From: Castanea sativa
Lineage: Eukaryota; Streptophyta; Magnoliopsida; Fagales; Fagaceae
Assembly (NCBI RefSeq): GCF_040712315.1
Contig: NC_134021.1
Span: forward strand, 30,787,501 to 30,851,500
Direction: 5' to 3'
Length of the DNA: 64,000 nucleotides
This document shows positions 10,582 through 23,264 of this stretch, piece after piece. Within the stretch, counting starts at the first letter, position 1, and the number at the start of each line of letters is the position of its first letter. The notes under the pieces were generated by a model. It worked only from the letters and a program-made list of their open reading frames with translations, made no database searches and had not been told where the DNA came from. The translations under genes and the position numbers were made by a program.

Positions 10582-13500
10582 ACTGACTACTGATTATTGA
10601 GATTCTACATCAGTAGGCGAGTGGCAGTGAAATATTGGGCGGAGATGTCAGAGAACAAAAAGCAGATGGATGTGAAGGTCTATCAGTCTAGGGGTGATAT
10701 GGATTTGGTGGTTTACCAAGACTTTTTGTTGCAACAATGGGTGCTAAGAGTTTTAGTAAGGGTATTTTGAGGAATTGACACTTATTTAATATGGGTTATT
10801 GAAAACGTGATATTTGCTTCAAATTGGTGTGAATTTGGGGGGGATATTATTTATTTTATTTTTTGTTGATTTTTTTGGGTTGATTTATTATTGTTGTTGT
10901 TTGGGAAATTTTTGGTTTAACCCAAGATTTTGGAGGGGATAAATTTTATTTTTAGTGGACTAAAAAATTTTTTTTTTTTATGTGTTCAAGGTTTTTTTTT
11001 GGGGGGTGGTCAACAACCCATATAAATATAAGATTGTAATTTTTTTTAGTGTATATACAAGTTTTTTTTTGTGTGTAACCAAGCATCAGAAGCTACTTTC
11101 TCCAATCCTATTACGCGGGTTAGTCTTGGGTCTGTCACTCACAAAAGAAAAATTCTAAGACCACATAAAATGGCACAACTTCTGCCACAACTATCCATAT
11201 GGCAGATTATGAATGATGGAGAAAAAGTGGTGGGTTTATTTAAAAATGACAGAAAGCCAATCACAGTCTGACATGTAAGATAGTTGTGGCAAAAATTGTG
11301 GCAATTTATGTGGTACTAGAACTACTGCTCACAAAACAATGACTTCAAGATTCTCTCTTTTAAATCTTATCATATTATGTTTGCCGTTTATTCTAAAGAA
11401 AAAAAATCTTATTATATCATGTTCATGATTGCAGCCAAGGTTTACAAAGAAAATTCTTAAGTATTCTTAGAGAAATTGTATTTTCTCCTCTCACATTTGT
11501 GGTGGACCCTATCATGAATTTAATGAGTAAATCCTACTATGAACGTTAGAGGAAGAAGCAACATTCTCCATGTCTAAAAATACCTAAGAATTACTAAAGT
11601 TACAAATTGTGTACGGATTCTCCGGAAAAGGATTGTCCTATTGCTACAATCATCAACTTATTTTACAATGGAGCTATTGCATATACAAAAATTAATTTGT
11701 TGTTTGATGTCAATGATAGGACATTCCCATAACAAGCGATATGGTTGTGGGAGAATTACTTAGGTTATAGTCTCTCACGTAAACTTTTCTCATCAAAATA
11801 TTCAAAACTGCCCCCATAATCACACTAAGACCTATTTCTCTCTTTCCCTCATAGATCAGTTTCTCTCTCGCAAGTTGCTTCTCCTCACTCAGATGTTGCA
11901 CCGACCACTCGGTGCTTGTGCTACACTAGCACTACCATTCCTACTCAAGTCTTTTTTTCTTTCTTCCTCTTCTTTTTTTCCAAGTAGAAGAGGAATTACA
12001 TTCTGAGCCGAAACGCAATTTTAGGCCGGAATGATCGAAATTCACCAAAAATGCAGATACAAACTGTAATGCTCCAATATTTAAAATGAAATGAAATAAG
12101 GGTTTACATGTACCAAATTGTTCACCGGTACTAAAAACACCTGTTGTACTAGCCAGTACGAAGTATTGACTCCCTTACTTTTGAACCAATTATGGCTAAA
12201 TTTGTACAATTTATTGTGCGAAGGTGCCCATATAATTTGCTTTTACCTTGAAAAATAATTTATTGAGTATTTCTTTCCAATTTTGTGAACTTACTTTATG
12301 GTATTGCCTACCTCCATTTCGGCTGAGTAAGATGTCATTGGAAAGGTTATAATGTCTATTTCTAAAGATGCTTTATTTATTGTCCAAATCTTTCAATTTT
12401 GCATGCTAGAGGTCTCTGAAAATAGTGGAAAATCATATTTTAATATAAAATTCTCACTTTAATATTTTTGTAAATTCTCTTTTATTTAAGTGGGATTTTT
12501 TAGCCATCCAAACATGTCAAATCAAATTTTATCATGTGACCTTTCCAACTCCTCACTCGAACCAATTGATGGTTGTTTGATTATAATTTAATTGAAATTA
12601 AATTATAATAACATGTCGCAAAAAAGACTAAGGCTTTTAATCCAAGATTTGATGTTTTCACAATGTCTAATTTGTGTTATCCCCAATCTGTTAACTGTCA
12701 TTTTAAAGGAAAATTCATGATCTTTAAAATGGGCACAAATTGATTATGATGGGACCATTGTTTTTTTTGTCAAATTCTAACTAACCTAGTTTAGGGTTAG
12801 TCAAAATTGGTCAAATTTAGGTAAAAATGACAATTTTGAGATTTTCAACTCTTGGACCATCAAAGTGATTTATCTAACATCCGATCATGATAAATCAAAT
12901 TATTCAATATAATTCCTTTTTTTCATGTTAAAAATGCAATTTTTTTATTTTTTTAGGACTTAAATTGGTGTTTTAGCACGCCAATCTAGATGATACAAAA
13001 ATTCGGCAATAACTTTAAAATAACTTTGCAAACATGGCTTTAAATTTACTTCATACATGAATTCACCTCATAAATTCAGTCGACACTCTCCTGGTTTTGA
13101 TGAGCATTAATTAATAATCATATAATAATTCTACTATTCCAATTTCGAAATAGCCAAAAACTTTTCTTGTTCAGAAGTTGTTAGAATATAAAATTCTTGC
13201 CCCCTCCGTGTGTCCAAAGGGTAAGAGTAGGTTCAGTTTAGGATATGCATTACGAACTCATTCTTCCCTGATCATAATTACCTCCATTTTAGATGTTTAG
13301 AGCGTGCAACACTGGACAGAACAAAATTATATTAGAATTATTGCCCAAATAAATCCACCTAAGCTCAACAAGTGTATAACTACTACTACTTCCACGACAT
13401 GCCCCATATTCTTTAAGCTCAATCATTTACATAATCTTTATCATTGGATTTAATTAGCTATACTAACGTACATCTTCATCACCAGCACGATGCCGTTCCT

Positions 13501-13620
13501 CTCTCTCTTTCTCTCGATGCGTTGGCATAACGTTGTTTAGGAAGGGACAGTGTTGCATGATAGCTGTAGACTCTTTCAGTCGCAGGCAACACCACAACAC
13601 TCATCTTAAATCGATTTCTT
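10489..13620. other. Intergenic DNA with a (GA)n microsatellite
   Basis: A GA repeat of about 45 bases lies at 10531-10575. The remainder is AT-rich with several T-homopolymers. I recognised no gene, RNA or complete transposon on either strand. Confidence 0.4.
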
Positions 13621-13623
13621 TCT

Positions 13624-13768
13624 TTATGGCTTGTTTGGATTGAGAGGGGGAAGGAAGGAGAGTGGAGGGGAATAGAGTAAAGTAGAGTAGGCTAAAAATG
13701 GACTAATTTTGGCCAATTTTACTCTACTTTACTCCCTCTCCCTTCCCCTCAATCCAAGCAGACCATTA
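13624..13768. mobile_element. Tourist-like MITE, 139 bp
   Basis: The element at 13627-13765 has inverted ends TGGCTTGTTTGGATTGAG and TGGTCTGCTTGGATTGAG and a TTA duplication on both sides (13624-13626 and 13766-13768). The arms continue as purine-rich and pyrimidine-rich stretches, so the whole unit can fold into a hairpin. The ends and the 3-bp duplication fit Tourist/PIF-Harbinger MITEs. Confidence 0.85.
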
Positions 13769-14245
13769 GTGTTTTATCTAGTTTTTTTTTTTTAAATCAT
13801 TTTTATTAATGGGTTTGGGCTGACAAAAAGAAAAAACATAACAGGCGATTTTGTTGCATATTTGGGCTCAGATAGAAAACAATAGCAGCTGTTGAGAAAG
13901 ATTTATTGGGGATTTAATGTGGCAATTACTGTATCTATAGTCTTTGATTTTGTATCCCCACTTTTCACCCTCTAGCATTATTGTTGTTTTGTTGGAGGAT
14001 TGAGAGTCTAGTCCATTTCCATTAATGAGAGTGTGCATTTTTACTTATAATAATCTTTTTTGGTCATGGTAAACTTCTTTTTGGGGGGAAGTGTCGGTGT
14101 TAATATTTGAGTGTATCATTTGTTGATAAAGCTTGTTTCCAAATCCAGTATTCTTTTACTTTCAACATTATTTACCATCTCCTTGGGTTCCAGCAATCCT
14201 ATGCAATGAGATTTACAACCTGATTTTTTTAAATCGGAGTTTCAT

Positions 14246-15350
14246 TAAGAGCATTCTTATCAAGCGCTGCATATGCTATAAATGCTACTTTTTAGTATCT
14301 TAAACTCAAAAATCCATTCCATCAAACCTGGTAAATGTTATAAAATTTGCAATACTGCTACAATGCACTCTCATTTTTGAGAGTGCACTGTAGCAGTACT
14401 GTATAATTTTTTTTTTTATTCTCTCTCTCCAGCTTTTTTTTGGTTCTCTCTCCCTCTCCCACATCTCTCTCTTTCTCTAGTTCTCTCTCCGTCTCCCACA
14501 TCTCTCTCATTTCCTCACTCCCTCTCTCTTTCTCTCTCTCTCTCATTTCCTCACTCCCTCACAACAAGATCGTACGTTTAAGATCGGCTTGGTGGCGAGG
14601 AGAACGGCGTGATGGCGTGAGATCGGCGTGGAGGAGATCGACGTGGAGACTGGTGTGGAGATCGGAGTGTTGTGTGTTTTCTTGTGGTTGTTGTGGCCGG
14701 TGTCTTGTGGTTCTTGTGGCAGTTTTTTGTGGTTCTTGTGGTGGTGGTTTCTTGTTGTGATTGGAGTTGTGGCTGTAATGTTTGGTGGGTATCGGTGGTG
14801 CTCAGCGACAGTTTTGGCTGGGGTTGAGATCGGGGTGGTGGGTTTTGGTTGGCGTTGAGAACAAGGTGGGTGGGTGGTGGAGGTGGGTTGCTGTGGCTGA
14901 GGCGTGGGTCTTGGGTTTGATGGGTTTCTCTATCCTCCGCCTCCCTCTCTTCCTCTCTTCATCTCACGGTGAGGCTTCTCTCTCTCAAGTTTAGTTTAGA
15001 TTTTGTTGTAGTTGTTGTTGTTGTTTTTTTTTTTTTTTTTTTTGGCTATGGGGTTGATTTTTGGATGGATGCTGATTGTGGTGGCAGTGGGTTGGCCATG
15101 GGTCTGGGTTTACTGTGGAATGTTGATGGTTTATGGTGGTGGTGGCTGACAGTGGCTAGCCGTTGAGAAGAAAGTGGTGGAAAGAGAGAGAAAGTGGTAA
15201 AATAAAAATAATATTATTTAAATAAAGTTGTAAAAAAAAAAGAATGTTTGATGTTTGGTGGATTATAAAATGGGATGTTAAAATTGATAAAGTAGGATTT
15301 TGAAGTAGTAAAGGCTAAAATATTTAGCATTCTTGATGAGAATTTTCTAA
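14246..15350. mobile_element. GAGCATTC-type MITE/non-autonomous element, 1.1 kb
   Basis: The element at 14249-15347 has ends GAGCATTCTTATCAAG and GAAAATTCTCATCAAG (inverted) with a TAA duplication on both sides (14246-14248 and 15348-15350). Near the left end is a near-perfect hairpin around 14352-14402 (TACTGCTACAATGCACTCTC and its inverse). The interior holds a CT-rich tract (14420-14560), then a GT/GGTGG-rich segment (14580-15165). The member at 38645 has the same arrangement. Open frames in this segment come from low-complexity composition and are not genes. Confidence 0.75.
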
Positions 15351-15557
15351 GTAAGTAGATGGCTAGCCTACATTGCCATTCATAAAACAATGCATCATTA
15401 ATATATGAGCATTTCTCATTGAAATTGCTTTGCGGATTTTGTTTTTACAAAAAGAAATGTATACAATTTTGTAGTAATGTGAGTGTCTGAGAAATCATTC
15501 CGTCTAACTTAGAAAAGGCAAGAAAGAAAAAGAAAGTACTTAATTGATATTAGTAGA

Positions 15558-15641
15558 AATCAATAGGGTATTGGATGTTGTCAATAATCCGATCACAGGA
15601 ATCAATAGGGTATTGGATGTTGTCAATAATCCGACCACCTG
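15558..15641. repeat. 42-bp tandem duplication
   Basis: A unit containing AATCAATAGGGTATTGGATG occurs twice head to tail, starting at 15558 and 15600, with only a base or two changed at the 3' end. It looks like a recent local duplication. Confidence 0.9.
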
Positions 15642-15687
15642 TGATGCAGGACAAAAATAAAAGTAACAAGAAAATTCAAGATAAACC

Positions 15688-15863
15688 TAAAGGTGTGTTT
15701 GGATACCACTTATTTTGCTGAAATTGAAAAATTATTGCTGAAAGTACTGTAGATAAAGGTAAAAATTAGTTGAAATAGTATAGTGGAGCTCATGAATAGT
15801 AACAAAAATAAGCTGAATAGTGAAATAATTTTAATTTTTAATCCTAACCCAAATGTACATTAA
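15688..15863. mobile_element. Tourist-like MITE, about 170 bp
   Basis: The element at 15691-15860 begins AGGTGTGTTTGGATACC and ends with an imperfect inverse, flanked by TAA on each side (15688-15690 and 15861-15863). The interior repeats GCTGAAA and ACTGTAG motifs typical of a Tourist-like family common in woody eudicots. The partial copy near 57204 belongs to a related family. Confidence 0.6.
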
Positions 15864-16514
15864 GAATCAGCACTTAGGGTCGCTTTGAATCAGCACCAAG
15901 CAAAATTTAGGCATTAGCGCCTAAGTTGTTAGTAATTAGCACTCAACTATTGGAAAATCTCCAATCTAAATATCATTAATCAATCAATTATCTATTCAAA
16001 TATAAACTACCTGAAACCTTTATATAGAGCTAGAGCTTCTAGGAAATAAAGAGATAAAAAGATAACAACATACCAAAACTAATTCTAATTTAACTCAATT
16101 ATTAATGTCTATCTAATTTCAAAATAAACAATGAATCCTAAACTAATACAACAACATAACCAATTCAATCTACTAAGGTGTGTGGTCCTCTTCAACCGAC
16201 AATCATCAACACCATTGATTTTTATAAACACATCATCACCAATATGCACTTCCACAGCTTAATGCCCTAGCTTTGAAACCTGGACCATTTAATGAACCAG
16301 GAAATGGAGAGGTTCAAGGTTTTTGAGATCAGACCGAGGTTCAACTAAGGTCAAACCGTGATGTGTCATTTAATTTTTTAATATATTTGATACTTAAATT
16401 GGTTTGTATTTATTAATTTTTTATTCCCGACCAACAAAATGTGTGTGGCCCAATGGTTTGCATGCTGGACATGTCATTTCACTTGGGTCATGAACAAGTC
16501 CTACTTGCTCCCCA

Positions 16515-16911
16515 TTAGAGCATTCCCATCAAGTGTGTCAAATGCCAAACGTTTGGCATTTGACACACCAAACTCTAAAAAACCACTTTCATCAAGTGTT
16601 TTAAATGTCATAATATTTGGCATTGATTAACAATGCAATTCAAATTTGAGACCGCACTGTTCACAAATTGTAAAACTTATATTATTTTTTATTCAAACGA
16701 GACCCGCTTTCTTTTAAAGAAAAAATAAAAATTGAATGAAGTTGTAAAAAAAAATGAATAAAAATATTAAAGAAAGAATATTTAAATGAAATTGTAAAAA
16801 AAAAATGTTTGATGTTTGGTATATTATAAAATGAGGTGTTAAAATTGTAAAAGTAGTGTTTTGAAATTATAAATGCTAAAATTTTTACAATTGTTGATGA
16901 AAATGCTCTTA
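16515..16911. mobile_element. GAGCATTC-type MITE, 391 bp
   Basis: The element at 16518-16908 has ends GAGCATTCCCATCAAG and GAGCATTTTCATCAAC (inverted) with a TTA duplication on both sides (16515-16517 and 16909-16911). A perfect palindrome (GTCAAATGCCAAACG with its inverse) sits just inside the left end, at about 16535-16570. It belongs to the same family as 14249-15347. Confidence 0.85.
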
Positions 16912-17419
16912 CCTTAACTATGTTATATTAATCACTCATCTTTCTCATTATTATTCAATATGAGATTTTACTCACACATGTATACCCAACATTATGTATT
17001 TAGCATAATCTAAGTCAAAGCACTTTTTTTATAATGTAATTGAGTCTTAGTTTAAGTGTGTCATGTGGCTACGAAGCCCACAATTTATTTGTACTCTCTT
17101 TTAGGAATAACCCACAATGGGAGGTCTCAAGAGGGTTTTGGACCTGATGGTAGAGGTTTTTATAAGTTACAGAATGGTTTCTTACACAAATATGACTGCT
17201 CGAGGAGGATCCCAAGTAGCCGAGGTGCCCTTCTTGGTTTCCTTGAGTTGGATAATGATTCTTGAATACTAACCAACTTTGTTCTTATTAAGTTATGATT
17301 TTCACATAACATTTATGTTAGCTTTATTCTATGACAAAAAGTATTGTAATTACATTAATTTATTTCCTTGTATTTTGTGGAATTTAATTGTAATGAATTT
17401 AGTTTTAAGTAAGGAAGAT

Positions 17420-18070
17420 ATCAAGACAATTGAAGATCACATGATGAGCACATGCCAAAAGCCGAAGAGTCAGTATATCTCGCAAGTAATCTCATGACTT
17501 GGCCAACCCGCAAGATACTCTAACTAGCCGAATTTAAGTGTGACTTTCATACCCTTCACCCACATTATATATACCCTCATTACCCAAAAAATTTTAAGGG
17601 GGCTATTAAGAGGAAAACCCTAAAGAGAGGTTTCTATAACACACACCATTTTAGAGAGAGCTACTCATCCTTTAATAAAAATTCCTTAGTTGTGTCTTCT
17701 CCTCCTCTCTCCCATTAACATACCTTGAGAGGAGATTTTACCCAAACACAACTCACACATATTCAGAGTGTAGATAGTGTTTTGGAGCTTGAGAAGCATT
17801 GGGTCTTTGCCAAAATAAGTCGGTGAGGCTTGGCGCTGCAATCAGGCGGTATTACGGGATCCGGAAAGCTAGTGAAGACAAGGCTTGGTGAAGTCCGTTG
17901 GAAGTTGGAGCTTGGACGGCTCAAGCACTTTAGATAGATTAGACTTGGAGGGTCTTTTAGGTATTCTTGTACTCCAACTTATTCACTAGTGGATAATTTC
18001 GGTTTGGAGGGCCATAAAGAGGTTTTTACACCGAGTTCTTCGGTTTTCTTCTTTGATAACACGTTGGTGT
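17420..18070 (+). mobile_element. Probable Copia LTR/leader fragment
   Basis: A TATA-like stretch (TTATATATACC, about 17567) is followed by a transcribed-leader-like sequence. It ends with the block GGTTTGGAGGGCC ... ACACCGAGTTCTTCGG ... GATAACACGTTGGTGTTATC, which I recognise as the R-U5/leader type of a plant Copia family. No protein-coding retroelement sequence follows; the LINE begins instead. The boundaries are uncertain. Confidence 0.45.
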
Positions 18071-18109
18071 TATCTTGGGTTTGCTATTCTTTTCCCTACT
18101 GCCCTTTAC

Positions 18110-20345
18110 ATATTTGCCTTGCACTTTTTTTTTATATATAGTTAATAGATATTTCATTAATAAAAAAGTACATCATGTTCACGATGATGAACAGACTGTA
18201 CTTGAAACAAATACAAGAAAAACAAAGTCACAAAGAAACAAAAACAAATTGCAAGAAATCAAATACGGAAATACATTGTGTAAAACCCCAAATACGAGAC
18301 CACCCAAACAATGTCCCAACTAGCAAAGATTTCAAAAGACCAACAGATTTCTCAACATCCTCAAAAGTGTGGGTATTTAGTTCCCTCCAAATTAGCCACA
18401 TCAAACAAGCTGGAATCATATTCCAAATCGAAGAATAGTGTATCCTCAAATAATTCTCCCATGCACAAAGAAGAGAAACAACCGTTCTTAGCATCACCCA
18501 CTGTATACCAAACATCAAAAAAACTTCACTCCATAAGGCATTTGCGAACTTACAATGAAGTAAAAAATGATCCACTGTTTCTTCATCACAACGGCACAAA
18601 CAACACCAATTAACCAAGGGCAGGTTCCTTTTTACAAGGTTACCAATAGTAATAATACTAGTTCAAGCTATTGTCCATAAAAAGAAAGAAACTCTTCTAG
18701 GTACCTTAGAACTCCAAATACACTTCCAAGAGAAAGAAATGATAGGAATAGCAGATAAGGAATTATAAAATGAGCCCACATCAAAGACACCATTCGAGGC
18801 TAATTTCCAAAACAAACTATCAACCCCCACAACCCTTGGCATTTTGGAATAAATATGCTTGTAAAAAGCATCCACTCTCTCCACCTCCCAATCATCAAGA
18901 GCCTAGTGGAATTGAATATTCCAACTCCTACTACCACCGTCTGATGTAATAATAATCAACTCAAAAATCCAGGCGTCTTTACTTAAAGCACGAGAGAAAA
19001 GATCAGGGTAAAGATCTTCTAAGGGAATGCGTTCACACCAAAGGACATACCAGAATCAAATACGAAGACCCTCTCCCACCACATACAACAACAAATGACC
19101 AAAGAAAATATTTATGTCTTTTCTAATATTCTTCCACATTCCACACCCTTGCGAACCTCCACCAACTCTAGTGCACCAGCCTCTACTTGTCTCACCATAC
19201 TTGGCAGCTATAACCTGAAGCCATAAACAATTGGTTTCACATCCAAACTGCCATAACCATTTTTCAAGAAAGACTTGATTAAACAAGCCAATCCTCTATA
19301 TCCCCAAACCTACTGCCTCCCTGGCCAACACACATTACTCCAAGCAATAAGTGGATATTTAAAAGCTTCCTCAGAATGTCTCCATAAGAAATTTCTTTGG
19401 ATCCGTTCTAATCTATCTGCCACAGCTTAAGGGATAGTAAACAAGGATAAGAAATAGGTGGGAAGGCTTGAAAGGGTACTTTTCAATAAAGATAATCTAC
19501 CCCCTTTAGACAAATAAAGACGTTTCCAACCAGATAACTTCTTCTCCATTTTTTCTATAATAGGATTCCAAATTGATGGATCCTTAAAATGAGACCCAAG
19601 AGGCATACCCAAGTAAGTCATGGGCAGCCTACCAACATTGCAACCTAAAACACTAGCCAGAGCATTCAAATTCCCTACCATCCCCACGGGAACAATTTCA
19701 CTCTTACCAATATTAACTTTCAACCCTATGATAGCCTCAAAGAAAATCATCACCATCCGAGTATATAAAAGTTGTTCCCTAGATGCATCACAAAAAAGGA
19801 TAGTGTCATCAACAAAAAGAAGATAAGAAATATGCAAACCTCTTTGTGAATGGCAATTCGCTTGAAAACCCCTACGAAAGCCTCCCTCTTCCATTCTTTT
19901 TAATAGCCTACTCAAAACTTCCATCACCAACAAGAAAAGAAAAGGAGACAAAGAGTACCCTTGGCAAAGGCCCTGAGTACTACCAAAGAAACCCACTGGA
20001 GAGCCATTAACAAGAATTGAGAAACTAATTGTAGATATACAAAACTTCATCCACCTCCCCCCACTTCTCCCCAAAGTCCATCCTCTCCATGAGATCAAAC
20101 AAAGCATCTCAATTCACATGATCATAAGCCTTCTCAATATCCAACTTGACAATCACACCGGGAATTCGACTCTTCATTCTATTATCCACACATTCTATTA
20201 CAATGAGAATGGAATCAAGAATCTATCTCCCTCCAACAAAAGAATTCTAAGAATTAGAAATGACTTTATCCAAAACACAACGAAGCCTATGCGCCAACAC
20301 TTTTGATAACAGCTTATACAAACTACCCACAAGTGTGTTAAGCTT
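18110..20345 (-). pseudogene. Decayed L1-type LINE (reverse transcriptase and zf-RVT)
   Basis: Read on the minus strand, the 3' half of a plant L1 LINE is present. The reverse-transcriptase palm lies at about 20330-19427 and includes the [12 protein letters not shown] motif, the [15 protein letters not shown] block, and LFVDDTILF in place of the usual Y/F-ADD active site. The thumb follows ([12 protein letters not shown]). After a frame-broken linker come two pieces of the zinc-binding RVT domain: 18884-18663 (WKCIWSSKVPRRVSFFLW) and 18617-18228 (CCLCRCDEETVDHFLLHC). Several stops, for example AYDHVN-stop-DALF, make it non-functional. The 3' end near 18110-18175 is A-rich on the coding strand. 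The endonuclease/ORF1 half is absent (5' truncation). A solo LTR begins about 25 bp upstream of its start. Confidence 0.9.
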
Positions 20346-20371
20346 AACATTAATCATACTGTAATTAACAT

Positions 20372-20880
20372 TGGGGGTCTAAACAAACTCTAGTAGTTTG
20401 TAATATTGAGCTTTCAGTTCTTTCTCTTGCTTTTGTGTTTTTCTCTCCCCCAAAATGTTCAAAACCCCCCTTTTTTCTTTCCCCCTCCCTTTGCTTTTAT
20501 ACCCTTGCTTTGTTGATCTGTCATGATAAGGGAATATCCTACATGTACGTGGGTCCCTCCATTCATGGAATTTGGGTAGCTTCCTGACCCTTGGTCACTG
20601 TTCTAGTGTGTCTTATCATACAATAGGATTAGGACCCACAACCCTGCTATTGAAATGATTTTCTAGTAACTTGTGCCTGACATTGAATCTTTTGTTCGGC
20701 GGGCGAATTCTCCCAAGGCACTACCTTCCCTCCTCTAGGATAGTGAAATTTGTTCAGATACTTTGGCTGAGGACACGTAGTTCTGTTTTGCAACTTGGTG
20801 TTTGCCGAGATTGGGCCGAATCCTAAGCTTAACAATGCTCAGCTTGGGCTCAGTGTGGGCCAAACTTTTGCCCATCTACA
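20372..20880 (-). mobile_element. Solo LTR, about 509 bp
   Basis: The segment starts TGGGGGTCTAAAC and ends CCCATCTACA, giving TG...CA termini. Read on the minus strand it opens TGTAGATGGGCAAAAG. The minus-strand 3' part is rich in AGAGAAAGAAC and ends before AATGTTAATT. No internal retrotransposon domains adjoin it. I could not find a matching 5-bp target duplication (AACAT versus TGTTT). Confidence 0.5.
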
Positions 20881-21544
20881 TGTTTAATTTTTTTCCACAA
20901 GTGGTAAACTTTAAAGACACAAGATACTACTCAAGAAAATTTTTTGAAACATGATTTCGATACCTGTCGATTTATCAAGACTTAATGAAGCTTCATACCA
21001 GGCTCAACACCTATCTATCTATCAACCTACGGGAATTCTGAACAGTAAATTCGGTTCCAGCTCATAATGACTTGGCATGTCTTGGGATTTGTGCACCAAG
21101 TTTCCAAATATATAAAATCTATATTTTTAGACCATCATCATACACAAAGAGAGAGACACGCATCCTATGAAGCTGTTGTGACGTTTATGCGCCTAGGGTT
21201 ATGTTGTTGTGAAGAACTTAGCACCCAAGCAACAACAATCACTGATTGTTATGGAATTAGTCACAAATAGAAAATTTGTGCAAATGAGAAATTTGCTATA
21301 AAATGTCCAATTGAATTGGAGTTGAGCTTCCTCATAGATTAGTAAGTTCTATTGTAGGTAAGTATTTCAAAATAGGATAAGATTCATCGTACTAAATATG
21401 GCTCCTGTTAGTTGATTCTTTAGGAGTGATGACCTAAATAATCACCATGGAGTTTTTCCTGTGAAAGATTTCCACATTGTAACCGTATCGCCATGTCAAA
21501 TTATTTTCCTACTACCTTTAACTCTAGATAGGCAATTTGGGTGT

Positions 21545-22010
21545 GCCTTTAATTAAATCTTGCATGCAATTAAACTAATTAATCAACTTGGGTAATTGGT
21601 TAATTAATTGGTAGATTAATTAATCAACTTGGGTAATTGGTTGATTAATTGGAGTCAAATTATAACCAAACAAGTGGTATCAAAGCAGATACTCTAATTA
21701 GGTTTTTAATTTTTGTTGTGTGATCCTTGACCCTTATTTGTCATGAATCATGGACAATCACTTGTGACTTCACCTTATTTTGATGGTAATAAGTAATAAC
21801 TATGTTTATTGGAAAGTTTGCATAAAAACTTTTTAAAAATCCTTTGGATGGAAAAAGTATGGTTGTCTATTGAAATTGTTTGGAAGAAACTTGACGAAGA
21901 ACCGGCTAAATGGGACGGTGATAAAAAATAGCCAACTTTAACAGTAGAAGCCTAAATGCGATTTTTATATATGAGCACTATACAGATAGAATCCTACGTA
22001 TGTTTTTATC
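21545..22010 (+). pseudogene. Copia retrotransposon PBS and gag remnant
   Basis: GTGGTATCAAAGCAG (about 21672) matches the initiator-Met tRNA primer-binding site used by plant Copia elements (canonical TGGTATCAGAGC). It is followed, in broken frames, by the start of a UBN2/DUF4219-type gag: MDNHLVTSPYFDGNK (from 21749), then WKV and WKKLDEEPAKW-like pieces. Stops and frameshifts are frequent. Upstream (21553-21655) is a 50-bp tandem duplication containing AATCAACTTGGGTAATTGG. No pol region follows. Confidence 0.6.
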
Positions 22011-23264
22011 TAACGTTATTTCTCGCTCAATTATGTATTGACTTCTACAAGAAGATATATAAATAGATTGGAGGAGTCTTACTCAATAAGGAGTGGACAC
22101 TGGTAACCCATATCAAGATAATCTCTAGTTGAGATCTAATAACCATGCGGATGATTCTTGGGTCTTGGGTGGGGTCAAACTGGTCCAATTGCCCACAAAC
22201 AGGATATCTTGCTAGCTTAACAAACTCTCTCTGCGCAACTTTAAGGTATGGAATGCCTTTGTATCTATGGAGAGGCAGAGGCTACAAGTCTCTACGAAAT
22301 TTCCAAACTCCAAATCCTAAGGTACGTTGATGATCTTTAAAGAGAGGAGCACTGTACCCACACAAAAAAATAAACAATAAAAATTCCTATGTATATTGTT
22401 CTATCTCTAATTCCCAATCAATTATGCCTCTAATTCCCAATCAATTACATCCTAACAACTATAGGGAGATTTATATATAAATATGCAAGTGGTCTTTTTT
22501 ATAAAGAATTATCCTTATTAGATAATCTCCAATTTAAATTCAATCTCAAACTTTCATCTATGTGAAACACCCATGTGAATGGTCCATGGGTTGGGTCAAA
22601 CCAACCCAATTACTCTCACCTTCAATTCGTTTCTCATAGCCCCTTTGCTTCCATTGACATTTCCAACTATCAGAGATAGCTTGTTTCCCATGTTTCATAT
22701 TAAGGTAATTTCCCTAGGGCTCAATCCTGTTTCATGTTCCACTTCCCTTACAAAAACTTTCAATGTAAAGAAAAAGAAGAACAGGAAATCAGAAGCGAAA
22801 GGGTTTGATGATTAAAAGTGCCAATCCTACTCCTTCTGGATTTATAAGTTTCACCTGTATCTTGTCCTAAAGATTTAAGCTTCAATACTAGATCGTTCGA
22901 AACTCTAAAGGTTAAAAGAAGAAGAAGAAGAAGAAGAAGAAAAGAAAGAAAGAAACATTCTGCCACACTTTTAATTCTTTTTAACTTTTAAGTAATGTAA
23001 CAATTGCAAAATTTACAACGATAGTTAAAGCTCCTTGATGAAATCGAATTAAAGAGAATAATCATTCCCGGCAAGAATGATGTTGTCATCGTAAAAGAAT
23101 ATAACAAATACAAAAATATTGAAATACATAACTACACTCACAGATCACACATTCTCTGACCCCACCCAAAACACTATCCCAATACCTTTAATTGGTGATA
23201 GAGCAACATGGCAATGCATTCATTATCAAAATCCAACTACTGTCTTCAACACCAAGTCTCTGGT
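22011..23264. other. Intergenic DNA and 3' flank of the BPA1-like gene
   Basis: I recognised no gene. Two segments (22150-22230 and 22560-22640) share the theme GGGT(C/T)GGGTCAAAC...CCAATT. A GAA trinucleotide run lies at 22919-22940. The final part (about 23000-23264) is expected to contain the 3' UTR of the minus-strand gene that ends at 23265. Confidence 0.4.

Noticed and set aside
14440..15166. Several overlapping Gly/Val/Trp-rich plus-strand open frames
   Set aside because: They come from CT- and GGT-rich low-complexity sequence inside a TIR-bounded MITE, and no frame shows a domain, splice structure or consistent codon use.
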